Notes: a model not told the origin generated them from the sequence alone. Counted from the stretch's first letter, positions 9,512 to 20,689 are shown. The stretch: DNA of 64,000 bases from Ditylenchus dipsaci (GCA_004194705.1 SADC01000209.1:97271-161270), one strand, 5' to 3'. Translations and numbers: made by a program.

Positions 9512-12500
9512 TTAGGAAAGCCACTTTTTAAGCTCGCTTTTAGCTATTTCATGGGCATCCACATGACCTTGCATCGAGAAGGAGTTGACTGCGTACATGT
9601 CATAGCAGTGAGAAGTGCCTAAAAATCTACTTATTAGTAAACATGAAATTTTTTATAAATAAAAATGAACCTTCAATCAAATAGGAGCGCACATGTTGGT
9701 TAACGTCACTCAAAACACTCAACTTGTGCCAAGGGTCTTCTGACCCATTCAAAAATACATATTTTTCTTGTTCTATGAGCAAAATTAAAAAAAAAATAGA
9801 ATGTTTTATATTGGTTACATGGTATGTATCCAGCCCTCCAAACACTTGGTTAGTATAGTCAACCATTGAATCAGTGTAAGCCCTGTCGAATTGCTTGCCA
9901 AAGATTTGCTTGCACATCTCCACAAAAAAGCTGAAATTTGTTAAGATTTTTCTCGGTAAAAAAAATTACGAGATCTTTTATTGTAAGGATTCGAGGATTT
10001 AAGGATTTGTAAGGATTTTGTCTTTTTCCATCTTTGTCTCTCAAGCTATTTTTAATTTCTACATTCTTACAGAAGGTTTGGCCCTACGACAATAGACGCT
10101 TTTCCGGCCAGCGACTGAGACAATTTAAATTGAGACAATGACGATTGAGACAAAATTATCTGTCTTATCTGGCAAATATTTACCGAAAAAAGACCGACGA
10201 TTTTGTCTCAATCTGTGGCTGCCCGCTTTTTGGCCTTGGATCCCTGTTGTTCTTTTTTTGCATTTTTTCCAAATTACTTTATTTTCAACAATAGTAACGG
10301 CTGAGGACTAGAACTATTTGTAGTAACTGATTGAACGAATTACGAAGATTGAGGCTTAAATCATTGTCGGCGTTACTACAGTTGAAACTCGATTCAACGA
10401 AATTCAAGGGACCGACCAAGTTACCGCCTTCGAAAACTTTTTACACCATTTTTTCAAGCTTTCACCATTTCTGTTTTAACAGTCTGGTCCCAGATATTAC
10501 AAGGATTCTGATTTTGCCGATAATTTTTTGGAAATTCAAATTGTTTTCTTTAAAAAAATTGAAAACTTGGTGAAAAAACACGTTTTCATTAACTCAAAAT
10601 TCGTTGAATCGAGTTTTGACTGTATTGTCGAAGGCTAGGAAGCAAAACCGAGATTTGGCAAGTTTAACTAAATGATTGAGGTCATGAGTACAATACAGTT
10701 CAAAACGTCCGAATTCATTTTTCCAACTTTTCGACTGCTGAAACATGCTCAAAGTCTGCTAAGCTACATTGTTTAGCGACAAATATCGGTTTGCCAAAAA
10801 TAGTTGCGCCGAAAAACGCTATGCCAAATCTCGTTTTTGCCACATCTCCCACAGGCTTTTTGTGCAGGGCCAAAGTTTGATATAGCTCAAATGCCTTTTT
10901 CAAAAGTTGGCTAAAGAAACAGAGACAATAACGCAAAATAAGTCCCAAACATATCTGCACGGGCAACTGGCACTGGCGCCCCGCTTCGGGTACCCACCCT
11001 ACTACTGTATTTTTAAATAGATTTTAAACATTTTAAAGGCGCATATCAGTCCGTTACAGTGAAAAAAAAGGGGGGGACTAGCAGTGTTTTCTGCCTTGAA
11101 ATCTTTTTATAAGATTCTACCTGATTTGATGAAAGTTTTCTTACAAGTCTTTTGAAAGTAGTACAAGGTCTTCAATATCAGATTTCACGCCAGATTTTTT
11201 TCAAGTAATTCCTGGTCCCCGCCTTAATTTGCACTGTAACGCGCTGGTATGCCCCTTGAAAGCTTTAACATTATCTTTTTCTGTATTTTCCGCATTTGCT
11301 TAGATCATGGTGACAACAAGCAAAAAATTTCACGTCAAACACCTATCCTACACCCCCGCACCGCTACTTTTTGGGCCTAGCGCCAGCGCAAAATTTTAAG
11401 GGGCCCTTGCTTTCTAACTAGGCGCTGATTTAAGGAAAGCCCAGAGCCCGGGTCGGCGCCCAGCGCCGATTTTTCGAGCGTGCAGGTATGGCAACAAAGA
11501 TCAAAAGTCAAGCACATTTTAACGAAAAAGATTTTATTTCACTAATTCATGAAATGACAAATAAAATTTTTGCCAATTTTGCATCATCATCAAAATCCCT
11601 GTTTTTTAAATACCTTGATATTCTGTTGTCCCCCTGTCACCATATTCACCATATCTCAGGGATGGGAATGAAAATTTTTGGAAAAAAGTAAATTTGGCCA
11701 AAAAGTACAATTTGGTCATTTTTCGTCAAAAGGTGCTATTTTTTTCCAGTGCTTATTACCATTTTGAAGCGAAAAAAAGATTATGGCGTAAAACTTCAAA
11801 AATTAAAAATATTCGGGGTCCCACAAAAATTACAAATCTTTTTAAAAGTACGATTCTCATCCCTACCATATCTACATTACTATAATGGACAGGAGGGCCA
11901 ATGCATTTTTAAGAAAAAAACGACAGAGGCAAAGCAAAAAGGAAAAACACCTAGATAGCTTTTTAAAAATACATACTCAGGGGTTAGTGCATCTTGATGA
12001 ATACTGTAGCTACTTGTGTTGCGCTCTGATGTCTGAAAATATCCAAATTCGTTGCAAGTCTGCCAATACCAATAGTAAGTCACTATAATAGTTTTTTTTA
12101 TAATTTATAAATTTAAAAAATACTTACATGATTTAGTGTCATTGAAAGAAGCCATATCCTTCTCAAAAGAGTAGGAGGTGCATGAGCCTGCGCTTAAACT
12201 GGAGTTTTGTTTCAACTGGTCCAACCAGGTGATCCATCCCTTGTAGTAATTGCAAGTTTTGTTCATTTTGTAGTGACTGCTGTCATCGTACTGAACAGTC
12301 TCTGACAAACTGCCCAAATGACCAGACATAAAAAGTTGGGCATCGTAGTTAGCTAATTCTCCGTTTGCTGGCTCACAAATTCTACAAAATACTTTGTAGA
12401 ACAACGTTTATATATCTTACTAGTATTATATGCCTGACCTTAGCTGTCTTCTGCCTTCTGCAGTTTTGATAAGCTGCTGGGCCCGGCCGAAGAAATCGAC

Positions 12501-14971
12501 GATGGCTTCAGCACAACCTTCAGAGCCGTAAAGTTTGTAGGAATTATCTACTACTTGCAAGTATTCTGAATAAAGCCTGTGATTTTATATAAAGCTTTTC
12601 AAAACAAACTTTTTTCTGATTTTCGACTAAAAAATTTTCATAGCACGTTCTGCCCTATGTTTTTTCTGTCTCAGTAAAACACCCTCTTATCCTAAGTCCA
12701 ATTTTAACTGTAAAAATTTTCGTAAATTTAACGAAATATTCTACAGTTAATAGCGTACAGTTATTGACGTGGCAAAATCTAACTCAGGTTGAGCGGGTGT
12801 TTTTTCCAGAGTTCGAAATAAAAAATATTTAAAAGCTTGTTATATTTAAACTTAAGATTTGATTACGGTATTTTTTCTAATTAACCAACTCCTCTAATAA
12901 GGCGAACTCTCTAATTTGAGTACCTATATCTCAGCCAAGAGAATTTTTTTGCAATGCTCTTTATTTCATTTTCTTAGCTCCTACAAGCTCTACCGATTGC
13001 ACTTTTCAGATTTTTGTTAATCACCCGATAATCTCGAGATCAAATTCCAAATTTTCCGATTTTTTCGGGTCGGCGGTCGGTCGACTTATTAAAGGAAATA
13101 CAGTAATCTAAACTCACCTTTGAAATTAGTTTTTGCAAATACTGGTGCTGAACTTGCAATAGCACCCTCAACTAAATCAGGGTACTTTAGGCGCATCCAA
13201 GCAGCCAAATTTCCTAAAAAGCTTGATTACCAGACTACTTTAGTAATAATGATTACAATAACTGACCTGGATAAGAGCCGCCCAATGTAATCCACATGGG
13301 GTTTGTGAAATTCTTCTCTCGGTTTATATTCTTAATAAAAACAGCAGCATCAGCCAAGGCCTGCTGACTAGTCAGTAGCTTCAGGCGTTCCAAGTCTACA
13401 CTGTCGCTAAATGTTTAAATAGAAGTATTTCCAAAAATACTAATTGTGACAAGCTATTTACTTGACTAGCTCACTGTCACTATTTCCATAAAATCGGTGT
13501 TCCAAAGTGTATGCAGTGGCTCCATAGGCCTTAGCCCACTGCACGAATGCCCAGTTATCACTAATCCAGCTGACACTGAAGCCGCCCTCTCCTTCCAACA
13601 TCAAAAAGTTGATCTCTGTTGGAGGCAGAGAGTCATTTTGGGTTGATAAAGAGTAAAAATGCTAAATTGCTACACAATTGAGCAAATATATTTTGAGAGT
13701 GCACACCTGCTTCCACTTTTTCCCTTGGTCTCGTTGACTATCTCCAAAATGGTCAAAGTCTTGTTCAATAAAGCCAGCTTGTGGAGCGCCTAAAGTTGGG
13801 TCAGATTCTACCATGAATTGGCCCAAGTGTCCATCTAAATTTTTTCGGAAGGTGAAGCTCTCCAGAAAGCTGTGGATTTTGCTCTCTGGCTTCACAAATT
13901 TTGTTGCATCCTGAAAAGTTAGACTTGTAATTTTTCAAATTGAGCTGTATACACTATAGCTTGCACCTCATAAACCCTCGAAATCAACTTTTTTATATTA
14001 AAAAAATTTTACAAATTTTTTTGGCAAAAAATGTTTTGACCAAAATTTGACTAGGTCAAAGAGTGATTATAGAAGCTTCGAATGATGAAATTTTGGAGAA
14101 AAAATACGTTTAGGGGCATGCCCGTCATCGATGAGAATATTTAGAAGAGAGGGTACCCAAATATTTCTCTATCGACGCAGTGGTCAAACAGTATAGTCCA
14201 AAAAATTTTTTTTGACAAAATCACGCCAAATGTGACTTCAAACTCACACTTTTGGTGATAAAGTGTGATTTTTCAGTGTGATTTTGGTGTGGTGTTGTCG
14301 CATGTCAATTCCGCCGGTATATTTGACCACTGAATCGATAGAGAAATATCTCAGCTCCGAAATAGTACAAAAATATCGGTAGCACGAAAACAAAATATAT
14401 GAGAAAAAGGTAAATCAAGTGGAACTTATTTAATCGGCAGGGGGGAGGTGGTGTTGGATTGGTCAGTTGCATTTTATAATTTTTCGTACATCATGTTCAA
14501 AGTAACTTTTATGTGCTAAAAGCGATTAAAACGTTATTATCTGGCATTGGTGTTCAGAAAAAAAAAATTTGTGACAAAAAAATTGACTGCAATTCGGCCT
14601 AAAACCTGATTTACCTTAGTCTTAGTCCCCCAAAGCAAAAGTTCAGATGTTAGTCAAACTTCCTTTCAAAAATTGATTTTATGTGGACAAGATGTCAAAC
14701 AAAAACGTTTTTAGTATTTTAGCGTATGAAAATTACTTAAGAGATGATTAAACCTGATTTTCGAAAAATTATGAAATGAAAAGAGTGCATGTGTATAAAA
14801 TGTGTAAAAAAGTTTATTCTCCGACCAGCCGTAGTTTAAACTCGCCTTAAAAGTCTGTTCAATCGGCACATTGAAGGAGACTTTAGCATTCCAATTTTTA
14901 ATGACTTGATCTTCACCAAATGCTATGCAGAAGAAAAATATACAAATAAGACATTTTGTCGGATAAAGCAT
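9512..14971 (-). CDS. S28 family serine carboxypeptidase (PRCP / thymus-specific serine protease-like), 11 exons
   Basis: Secreted or lysosomal serine peptidase of MEROPS family S28, whose members cleave after proline or trim oligopeptides. Exons in reading order: 14971-14846, 13910-13707, 13661-13462, 13406-13267, 13213-13118, 12576-12439, 12381-12128, 12082-11977, 9930-9819, 9772-9671, 9618-9512. The sum is about 528 residues, usual for the family. The N-terminus [18 protein letters not shown] is a signal peptide. Family motifs in order are [31 protein letters not shown] (nucleophile Ser), [30 protein letters not shown] (Asp) and GTSHCYDM (His), so the triad is complete. The first intron would use a GC donor (AAG|GCGAGT); all others are GT-AG. 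One base is missing at the exon 5/6 and 9/10 joins, probably sequencing loss. Intron 8 is 2 kb and holds inserted elements. The start is the only ATG preceding a signal peptide. Confidence 0.93.
10379..10622. mobile_element. TA-1 family element in S28 gene intron
   Basis: TA|CAGTTGAAACTCGATTCAAC ... GTTGAATCGAGTTTTGACTG|TA, 244 bases, non-coding. It lies within the large intron (9931-11976) of the S28 peptidase gene. Confidence 0.85.
11030..11470. other. Intronic repeat remnants
   Basis: Contains GGGGGGACTAGCAGTGTTTT and later CCTGGTCCCCGCCTTAA, which recur at 63150-63400 as an inverted pair. It ends with GCGCC-rich sequence (GGCGCTGATT, CGGCGCCCAGCGCCG) recalling the element at 50496. No exon is visible. 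Confidence 0.4.
11657..11865. mobile_element. hAT-like short element, 209 bp, with 8-bp target duplication
   Basis: Flanked by CCATATCT on both sides (11649-11656 and 11866-11873). Ends are CAGGGATGGGAATGAAAAT and the near-complement ATTCTCATCCCTA. An 8-bp duplication plus CAGGG-type ends is the signature of the hAT superfamily. A second copy without a duplication is at 42277-42465. It lies in the S28 intron and is non-coding. Confidence 0.85.
12866..13103. mobile_element. TA-2 family element in S28 gene intron
   Basis: TA|CGGTATTTTTTCTAATTAAC ... TTATTAAAGGAAATACAG|TA, diverged ends. It occupies most of the intron between exons 5 and 6 of the S28 gene and ends 14 bases before the exon 5 donor on the plus-strand axis, close enough to have shaped that intron. 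Confidence 0.7.
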
Positions 14972-15378
14972 AATTACACAAATTCAAAGTGCAATCCACT
15001 TGCAGGTGTTTTCTGCGTTTTATACTTGCTTGATGTATAACTATGAAGTGTCTAATCCAAACTAATAAAATTATCAACACAATCAAATCATATTTGTTAA
15101 CTCCTTGTTTGCCGTTTTATTTGAATAGATCATCAAGAAGATGCTTTGGAATGTTAGCAAACATTTTTTATTGGCTGTTTTTTCAAAGCATATCAACACA
15201 ACTCTTGTAGTCGATCAAACAAGAAGTAAAAGACAATATTATGTGATTTATTAGGTTTGGCGCATGAGCTTTCGGATTGGTATTGAAATTTCATGAAATG
15301 ATAAAACATGTGTTAACTTATAATAAAAAAGTCGCGGAAAGTCGGGAATTAGAATTTAAACAAATTGAAAAAAGGAGT
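14972..15378. other. Upstream region of the S28 gene, no gene seen
   Basis: AT-rich and apparently single-copy. It would hold the S28 promoter, reading leftward. I see no convincing TATA box, RNA gene or open frame. Confidence 0.4.
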
Positions 15379-16805
15379 TTAGGGTGTCCTATAAATGGCT
15401 AAAGTCTAAATTTTCATTTTTGGCAAACTTTTGCCTGTAAATTTTTCATCCGTTTTCTCGTGCTTTGACTGTCATATACCAAAATGCGCAGAAACATATC
15501 CTTTACGCCATTAAAGTAAAGCAATCAGTGAAAGGTCTATTTATCGATGGTTGGTTTTTTATTGCTTACTTTGCTCAGTATCTGTAATGTTAAGGTACGA
15601 AAGATTCAGCAATGGGGACATGGGGACAGCGGACGTCCAAGCAATTTCAACGATGAACAACTTCGGGAACTGGTTGAAGAGAATCCTCGCTTGACAACTC
15701 GTGAATTGGCTGAACAAATGAATGTTGCTTCTAACAAGACAATCGCTAATCACCTTCATCTTCTGGGATTTGTAAGTGTTTTGATTTATGCTTTTAGGTC
15801 AACTCAAAGTTTCAGAAATCAAAGTTCGGTGTATGGGTGCCTCACAAGTTGACAAAGAAGAATATCGAAAAGCGGCTAAAGATATGCGATGAATTGCTGA
15901 AGAAACACAAGGATGGCGTTTTCTTGGACAGTATGGTTACTGGCGACGAAAGTGGATACTTTACAGCAATGTCAAGCGAAAGAAGCAATGGGTGAAAGGT
16001 CGCAGCAAAGCTAAGTCTACAGCAAAAGCAGGATTGCATCCAAAAAAAGTCTTAACCTCCGTGTTCTGGGATTCTGAAGGTTGTCTTTTTAATGTCACTG
16101 TCTATCAAGTTGATTGTTTATTTTATAGGAATAGTTTATTATGAGTTTCTGCTGACTAAACAAACAATCAATGCCGTTTACTATGCCGAACAGTTGGATC
16201 GTTTGAAGCATGCCTTGGATGAAAAAAGACCGCATAAAGCTTCAATCAATTTCCTTCATGATAATGCTCGTCCGCATGGTAACTTTTCTTTGATGTTATT
16301 TAGTGTAATGAAGTTGTTTAGTTGCTAAATTAGTGAAAAGAAAGCTTGCCGAATTTGGATGGAACGTGTTGCCTCATCCACCGTACTCGCCGGACCTTGC
16401 ACCGACCGATTTTCATCTCTTCTTGTCGATGTCAAACAATTTCAGTGGAAAGATGCTCAAAAGTGAAACCGAAGTTAAGAAAGATGTCAAAGAATTTTCA
16501 AGAGAAAAGAACCTTCATTTTTTGTTAAGGGTATGGCAAAGTTGCCAATTCGTTGGAAGAAAGTTGTTAATTGTTGTGGGGATTACTTTGAATAAATTTG
16601 TTTTAACTTGTGTAGATGAATAAAATGTAAGAAGTTAGAATGGCTCTTTTCTCAGCTTTTCATAAGTCGCACGGCATTTCTGAGCACAGATTCGTGCTCA
16701 GCGTGTCATTTTACCCATAGAAATGTCGTTTCAAGACATATTTCGGAAAAATATTTTTTGAATTTTCACCGCGTACTTTTTGTCAAAACTTTTTACACAA
16801 CCTAA
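15379..16805 (+). mobile_element. mariner transposon (Tc1/mariner, DD34D)
   Basis: Carries a mariner transposase interrupted by three short introns. The right terminus, read in complement, is TTAGGTTGTGTAAAAAGT, a good match to classical mariner ends, and is followed by TA. The left terminus TTAGGGTGTCCTATAAAT is only partly similar and lacks an obvious TA, so the left boundary is tentative. Length is about 1.43 kb, slightly over the usual 1.3 kb as expected with about 136 bases of intron. A TA-2 element begins at the TA immediately to the right. Confidence 0.75.
15547..16595 (+). CDS. mariner transposase with three introns
   Basis: DDD-type transposase acting on mariner ends. Inferred exons: up to 15771, 15816-16079, 16129-16278 and 16322-16595. 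Introns are 44, 49 and 43 bases, each GT...AG with TTTCAG, TTATAG or TTTAG ends. Visible motifs are GDSGRPSNF, NPRLTTRELAEQMNV (helix-turn-helix region), FGVWVPHKLT, VTGDES (first Asp), TINAVYYAEQLDRLK, HDNARPH (second Asp) and HPPYSPDLAPTDFHLF (third Asp). After intron 3 is removed, exactly 34 residues lie between the second and third Asp, as in mariner. A single T is missing in GDES(W) and another near the C-terminus (EF(F)KRKEP), which then ends KLPIRWKKVVNCCGDYFE. The N-terminal third before GDSGRPS is damaged or has another intron, so the start is uncertain. Confidence 0.82.
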
Positions 16806-16807
16806 TA

Positions 16808-16959
16808 CCATATTTTCTATATTAACGTACCCGAGTTCATTTTCAATTCTTCAAAAATGTTGAAATTGTAAATTAAAAATGGTCCTAACTCTAGTCTCTA
16901 GTCAAAAAATCGAGGGGGGTTCATTGTTAGAGAGGGGTTCCTTAATAGAGAAAATACGG
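16808..16959. mobile_element. TA-2 family element
   Basis: TA|CCATATTTTCTATATTAAC ... CCTTAATAGAGAAAATACGG|TA. It abuts the mariner right end; the shared TA serves as the boundary of both. Confidence 0.75.
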
Positions 16960-17222
16960 TAGTTTATATCTCATCTGAGAGTCACGGAATTTTTCTTTCG
17001 AACCACGAAAACCGTTTTTTGCCCAGTGGACTAATAGGCCAGATATAGTCGAATTAGCATCAGTCTAATTTTTTTCGATATTTGATGCGGGTCCAGTAGC
17101 CTAAGCCAGCTACAAAATGAGTTGGGGGCTATTCTGATTTATCCTTCCCAAGCACGTGAAAAAAAATTTTAATATTTTTCTTACAAGTAGCTTCTGAGTT
17201 GTTCAGAAAATACAATTATTTA

Positions 17223-17642
17223 CAGTCATCTCTCTGATTACCGTATTCTCTCTAATAGGCCGACATGTCGGTTTATTTTTCAACCCTTCAAAAATCGTGA
17301 AAATTTTGGGTCGAACTCGACATTTTCGGGTGAAAATCCAAAATCGAAAAAGCGGAATCGATAGAGCTCGTGGGAACTAAGAAAACGCAATAAACAGCGA
17401 TGTAATTTTTTTTCTTCGGACTGAGATACGGTCCCTCAAAGTAGGGGGTGTCGGTTTATTAGAGGGTGTCGGCCTATTAGAGAGAATACGGTAACATCTT
17501 TCAAGGGACCAACCCTAAGGTACGTTAATCAGAGAAGGACCTTAATCAGAGAGGCGTTCAATCGAAAAAGGCTTTAGCTCAGACCAAATAACAAATTTTT
17601 CAGAAACCTTAGTTAGAGAGTCGTTAATTAGAGAGTCGACTG
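17223..17642. mobile_element. TA-1 element with a TA-2 element inserted in it
   Basis: The outer element is TA|CAGTCATCTCTCTGATTA ... TAATTAGAGAGTCGACTG|TA. The inner element (17241-17491) is TA|CCGTATTCTCTCTAATAGG ... CCTATTAGAGAGAATACGG|TA. The nesting shows that TA-2 transposed after TA-1 was in place. No coding sequence. Confidence 0.8.
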
Positions 17643-17689
17643 TATCTAGATAATACACTTGTTCTAAACAGTCCTTAGGTTTTAAAGAA

Positions 17690-18016
17690 CGGGGAAAAGC
17701 TACTTAGGTTTGAAAGTTCGGCCTCGGTGGCGCAGTGGGTAAGCGTTTGTGTTCTATGGCTCATAGACGTAAACTGGTTCGATCCCGCGTGGTGGCACGC
17801 TATTTATAATGGTTTTTTTGACCAATCTCTAGTGATATTTGGAGTCGCTGATTCCGAATTTGGCGCTAAAAAAGTAGAATTACCCCGAAAATTTGGCCGA
17901 AAATTCGGTGCCACAAGGTGGAATTGAAGCTGCAACATCATTTTGGGTCAAAAAACACAAACGCTTACCCACGGCGCCACCGAGGCCGAATTTTCAAACC
18001 TAAGTAGCTTTTACAA
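17690..18016. repeat. tRNA-derived palindromic element
   Basis: The left half reads CGGCCTCGGTGGCGCAGTGG, then GTAAGCG, and later GGTTCGATCCC. These look like Pol III box A (TGGCGCAGTGGG) and box B, spaced as in a tRNA. The right half (17955-18008) is the inverted copy CGCTTACCCACGGCGCCACC, GAGGCCGAA, flanked by matching AAAGCTACTTAGG / CCTAAGTAGCTTTT. Stems are too poor for a functional tRNA. A related copy lies at 51890-52075. Best called a fold-back SINE-like element. Confidence 0.6.
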
Positions 18017-18409
18017 CTCTTTCAAGGGTCTGCGAAACCATTTTAGATTTTTTCTGAAATACTGCAGTTTTTGTTCGGACACTCTAAAGGTTACCATATT
18101 CACTATTTTTAAGATAATCTTGAAAAATGTATGCGACTGTTTTCGTTCAACGATCTTACAAACTTTTTTGCCAATGATATGATGATTCTAGCGTCCATGA
18201 TTTAGAGGCATCGCTATGAAAACTGCACAGTTTCCATTCCCATGTTTTTTGACTTTGCATTCAAAGTTTCGCATGTCTGGCTATATTATTTATTCATTAG
18301 AACGAATACAATTTTATTGCTGCTTCTATAAAACTTTTTCTAACGATTTAAATAAAAGTTGTGTAAACTTTTATATACTTCTACATCAAGTTGATATTTT
18401 TATTTTGCT

Positions 18410-18690
18410 GTAAATGGCACCGGTGGCACCATATTTGCAATTGAGCTTGAAAAAAAATCAAAATGTAATTGAATTTTTTGAAACACAGTCAAAAAAATTC
18501 CGGTGCTTCACCGGCACCGCCAGTACCCGGTGCGATGCCGAATCTAAAAATTTTTGGTCGGTACTCCGGTGCGGTGACCGGTGCCAAAATTTTAGAATTC
18601 AGTGCCCGGTGCGGTGACCGATGCCAAGATTTTCCAGGCCGGTGCCCGGTGCTGCGCATGCTGAAATTCACAGCATTGGTCCCGAGGTAA
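18410..18690. repeat. GGTGCCGGTGC-type low-complexity repeat
   Basis: Degenerate iterations of CCGGTGC / GGTGCC (for example CGGTGCGGTGACCGGTGCC) inside AT-rich DNA. The same motif family is at 26236-26345. The open frames here read the repeat on both strands and are not genes. Confidence 0.65.
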
Positions 18691-18727
18691 CCGATTCTCG
18701 ACTGTATTTGAAAATATAAGTAAAGAT

Positions 18728-19655
18728 TTGGCTAAACTATACTTTAGTGCGGTTGCTCAAAAACGTGTTTTAAGTATTTTTTTCGACGTAATTCAATGTG
18801 AAACGTTCAAAAAACATGTTTTAAGGTGTGGGAAAAACAAAAACCGAAAAAAATTTTTTTCGTGTTTTTTTGGTTTTTGCCTTGGGGGACCAATGCAAAT
18901 TTTTAAATTTTGATAAGATAAGCTATTTATGATAAGACAAAGACTTCTAACTGTCCTTTTTTATATATTTTTATTATTTTTGTTTGCTACTCTTGTTTTT
19001 TTTCTTGCTGCTTTCTGTCATCTTAACCCTTGTGCTTATTTTACCTGAATTTATTTATTTATTTATTTATTACAATCCAGCCCCCAATGTGCCAACTACA
19101 CCTGATTATGAAGAAGATGAACAAGACATCATCGAAGAGGCGGAATTTGATTAAATACTGTTTTTTGAAAAATGTATGATCAACTATTGAATAAAAATGA
19201 ATGAACCAAAAATGAAATATAAACATGCTTTGATTTGCAGGGCCTACTGCATAAAAAAGTATTATGCGTGTTATATATGCATAATTTGCTTATCGAGTGT
19301 TTGGTTTCTAGGGTGCGCTTGTGTGCGCATCTCAACTCCAAGCCCCCTACGCCCCCGGAGGGGGCGTAGGGGCTTGAGAGTTAGAGATGCGCACACTAGC
19401 TCACCCTGGAAATGAATCCGAGAATAAAAACATGTAATATGCACAATATTTTTGCCTTGTACGGAAATCGAACACTGTGAAAAAGACCGAAAAATACCAA
19501 TTTTAGACCAAAAATGGAAATTTTCCAAAAATTTTTTTTTTCGGTTTTTGGTTTTTCCCACACCTAAAAACATGTTTTTTGAACGTTTCACATTGAATTA
19601 CGTCGAAAAAAATACTTAAAACGCGTTTTTGAGCAACCGCACTAAAGTATAGTCC
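18728..19655. repeat. Inverted-repeat element enclosing a coding-like exon
   Basis: The left arm 18728-18860 (GCTAAACTATACTTTAGTGC, GGTTGCTCAAAAACG, GAAACGTTCAAAAAACATG) is the complement of 19530-19655 (CATGTTTTTTGAACGTTTC, GAGCAACCGCACTAAAGTAT). Arms are about 130 bases. The interior holds the terminal-exon candidate at 19081 and an H hairpin at 19300-19425 (CTTGTGTGCGCATCTCAACT). Confidence 0.75.
19081..19154 (+). CDS. Orphan terminal exon, acidic C-terminus
   Basis: Preceded by a TTTATTTATTTATT tract and the acceptor TACAATCCAG, it reads PNVPTTPDYEEDEQDI then IEEAEFD and stops with TAA. AATAAA follows at 19190. This is the shape of a real last exon, but no upstream exon is recognisable between mariner and here, and it lies inside the inverted-repeat element. 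It may be a captured gene fragment or the last exon of a gene whose other exons I cannot see. The family is not recognised. Confidence 0.4.
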
Positions 19656-19885
19656 TACCAAAGATTTTTAATAAATAAAGAGGAGCTAATTATGGAAATT
19701 GAATCAACTTGATATTTTCAACAAGAAAAATTAAGACTATGAAAGTTGCATTATCCAATTATCTCGGACCATAGCTAGTTCTTCTGTGTACTGTCGACGC
19801 AGCTACATGCGGACTATTTTTTACAAATATGATGTTTAAGAAAAGTAATTTAAATGCAACTAATAGTATTAATCATTCTCTAACA

Positions 19886-20285
19886 GTAAAAGTGCGTCCC
19901 CAATGAGTGCAATGTAGAGTGCGATGTAAATTGCAAAAAACGGCTTTAATTTTTTTCTCAGCCGAACTTTTTTTCTGTTGGTACCATTTTGTAGCTCAGA
20001 TGCAGGGCTACGCAATAAAAAATATTTCAGCCACATATCGCTGAAAATTTTTTGATAAAAATGCGTTTATTTGCACTCTACATTGCACTCATTTAGTGAG
20101 ATGTAAAGTGCAAATTTTTATCAAGACTTTTTCAGCAATATGTGACTGGAAAACTTTTTATTTTGTAGCCTGAATCTCAGCTACAAAATGGTACCAACAG
20201 AAAAGGAAGTTCGGCCGAGAAAAAAATCTACAACCGTTCCCGCCTAAACAAGTCAAAAAAAATCGCTCACTCATTGGGGACTTAA
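19886..20285. repeat. Family D palindrome
   Basis: Arms AGTGCGTCCCCAATGAGTG (19890) and CACTCATTGGGGACTTAACT (20268) close it. Inner pairs are TGGTACCATTTTGTAGCTCAG / CAGCTACAAAATGGTACCA and TGCACTCTACATTGCACTCA at the centre. The core TTTTGTAGC...CAGGGCTAC recurs at 28340-28760 and 56105-56510. No gene. Confidence 0.75.
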
Positions 20286-20689
20286 CTTAATACAGAACAA
20301 TGTCGTTGAAAGTAAGTAAAAAATTTGATAACAAAAGAAAGACCAAAGACCTTTCAAGATCATAATTTCGAAGGCGGTGGTATTTTTGAATTTTTAGTTT
20401 TCTTTTGCTAGTGCCCCAGGCTTGAATGATATTTTATTATTTTTACACGAAAGCAGGGTTGGCAAAAGGTGGCTTTTTAAGCCATGGGATGGCTTTTAAA
20501 ATTTTTTAGATTTTTAAAAATTAGGTGGCCCAGCAAGCCGCCTCAAAAGCCATCTCATTTAAGCAGTTTTCGCAGGCCACATCGGGTGGCTTTCTGTCCG
20601 CATTTCAACTTTCGGCACATTAATTTGTGGCAGTAAGCTTAAGTAATACCCCTCTGTAATAATTTACTCTCTAATAACTCCCTTAAACA

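Noticed and set aside
15772..15797. 26-base intron ending TTTTAG in the mariner gene
   Set aside because: Too short for ordinary splicing. Extending to TTTCAG at 15815 gives a 44-base intron and a better fit to the mariner consensus (GF|KSKFGVWVPHKL).
17727..17800. Functional tRNA gene
   Set aside because: Box A and box B are present, but acceptor and T stems do not pair and the sequence is embedded in a palindrome. Called a tRNA-derived repeat instead.
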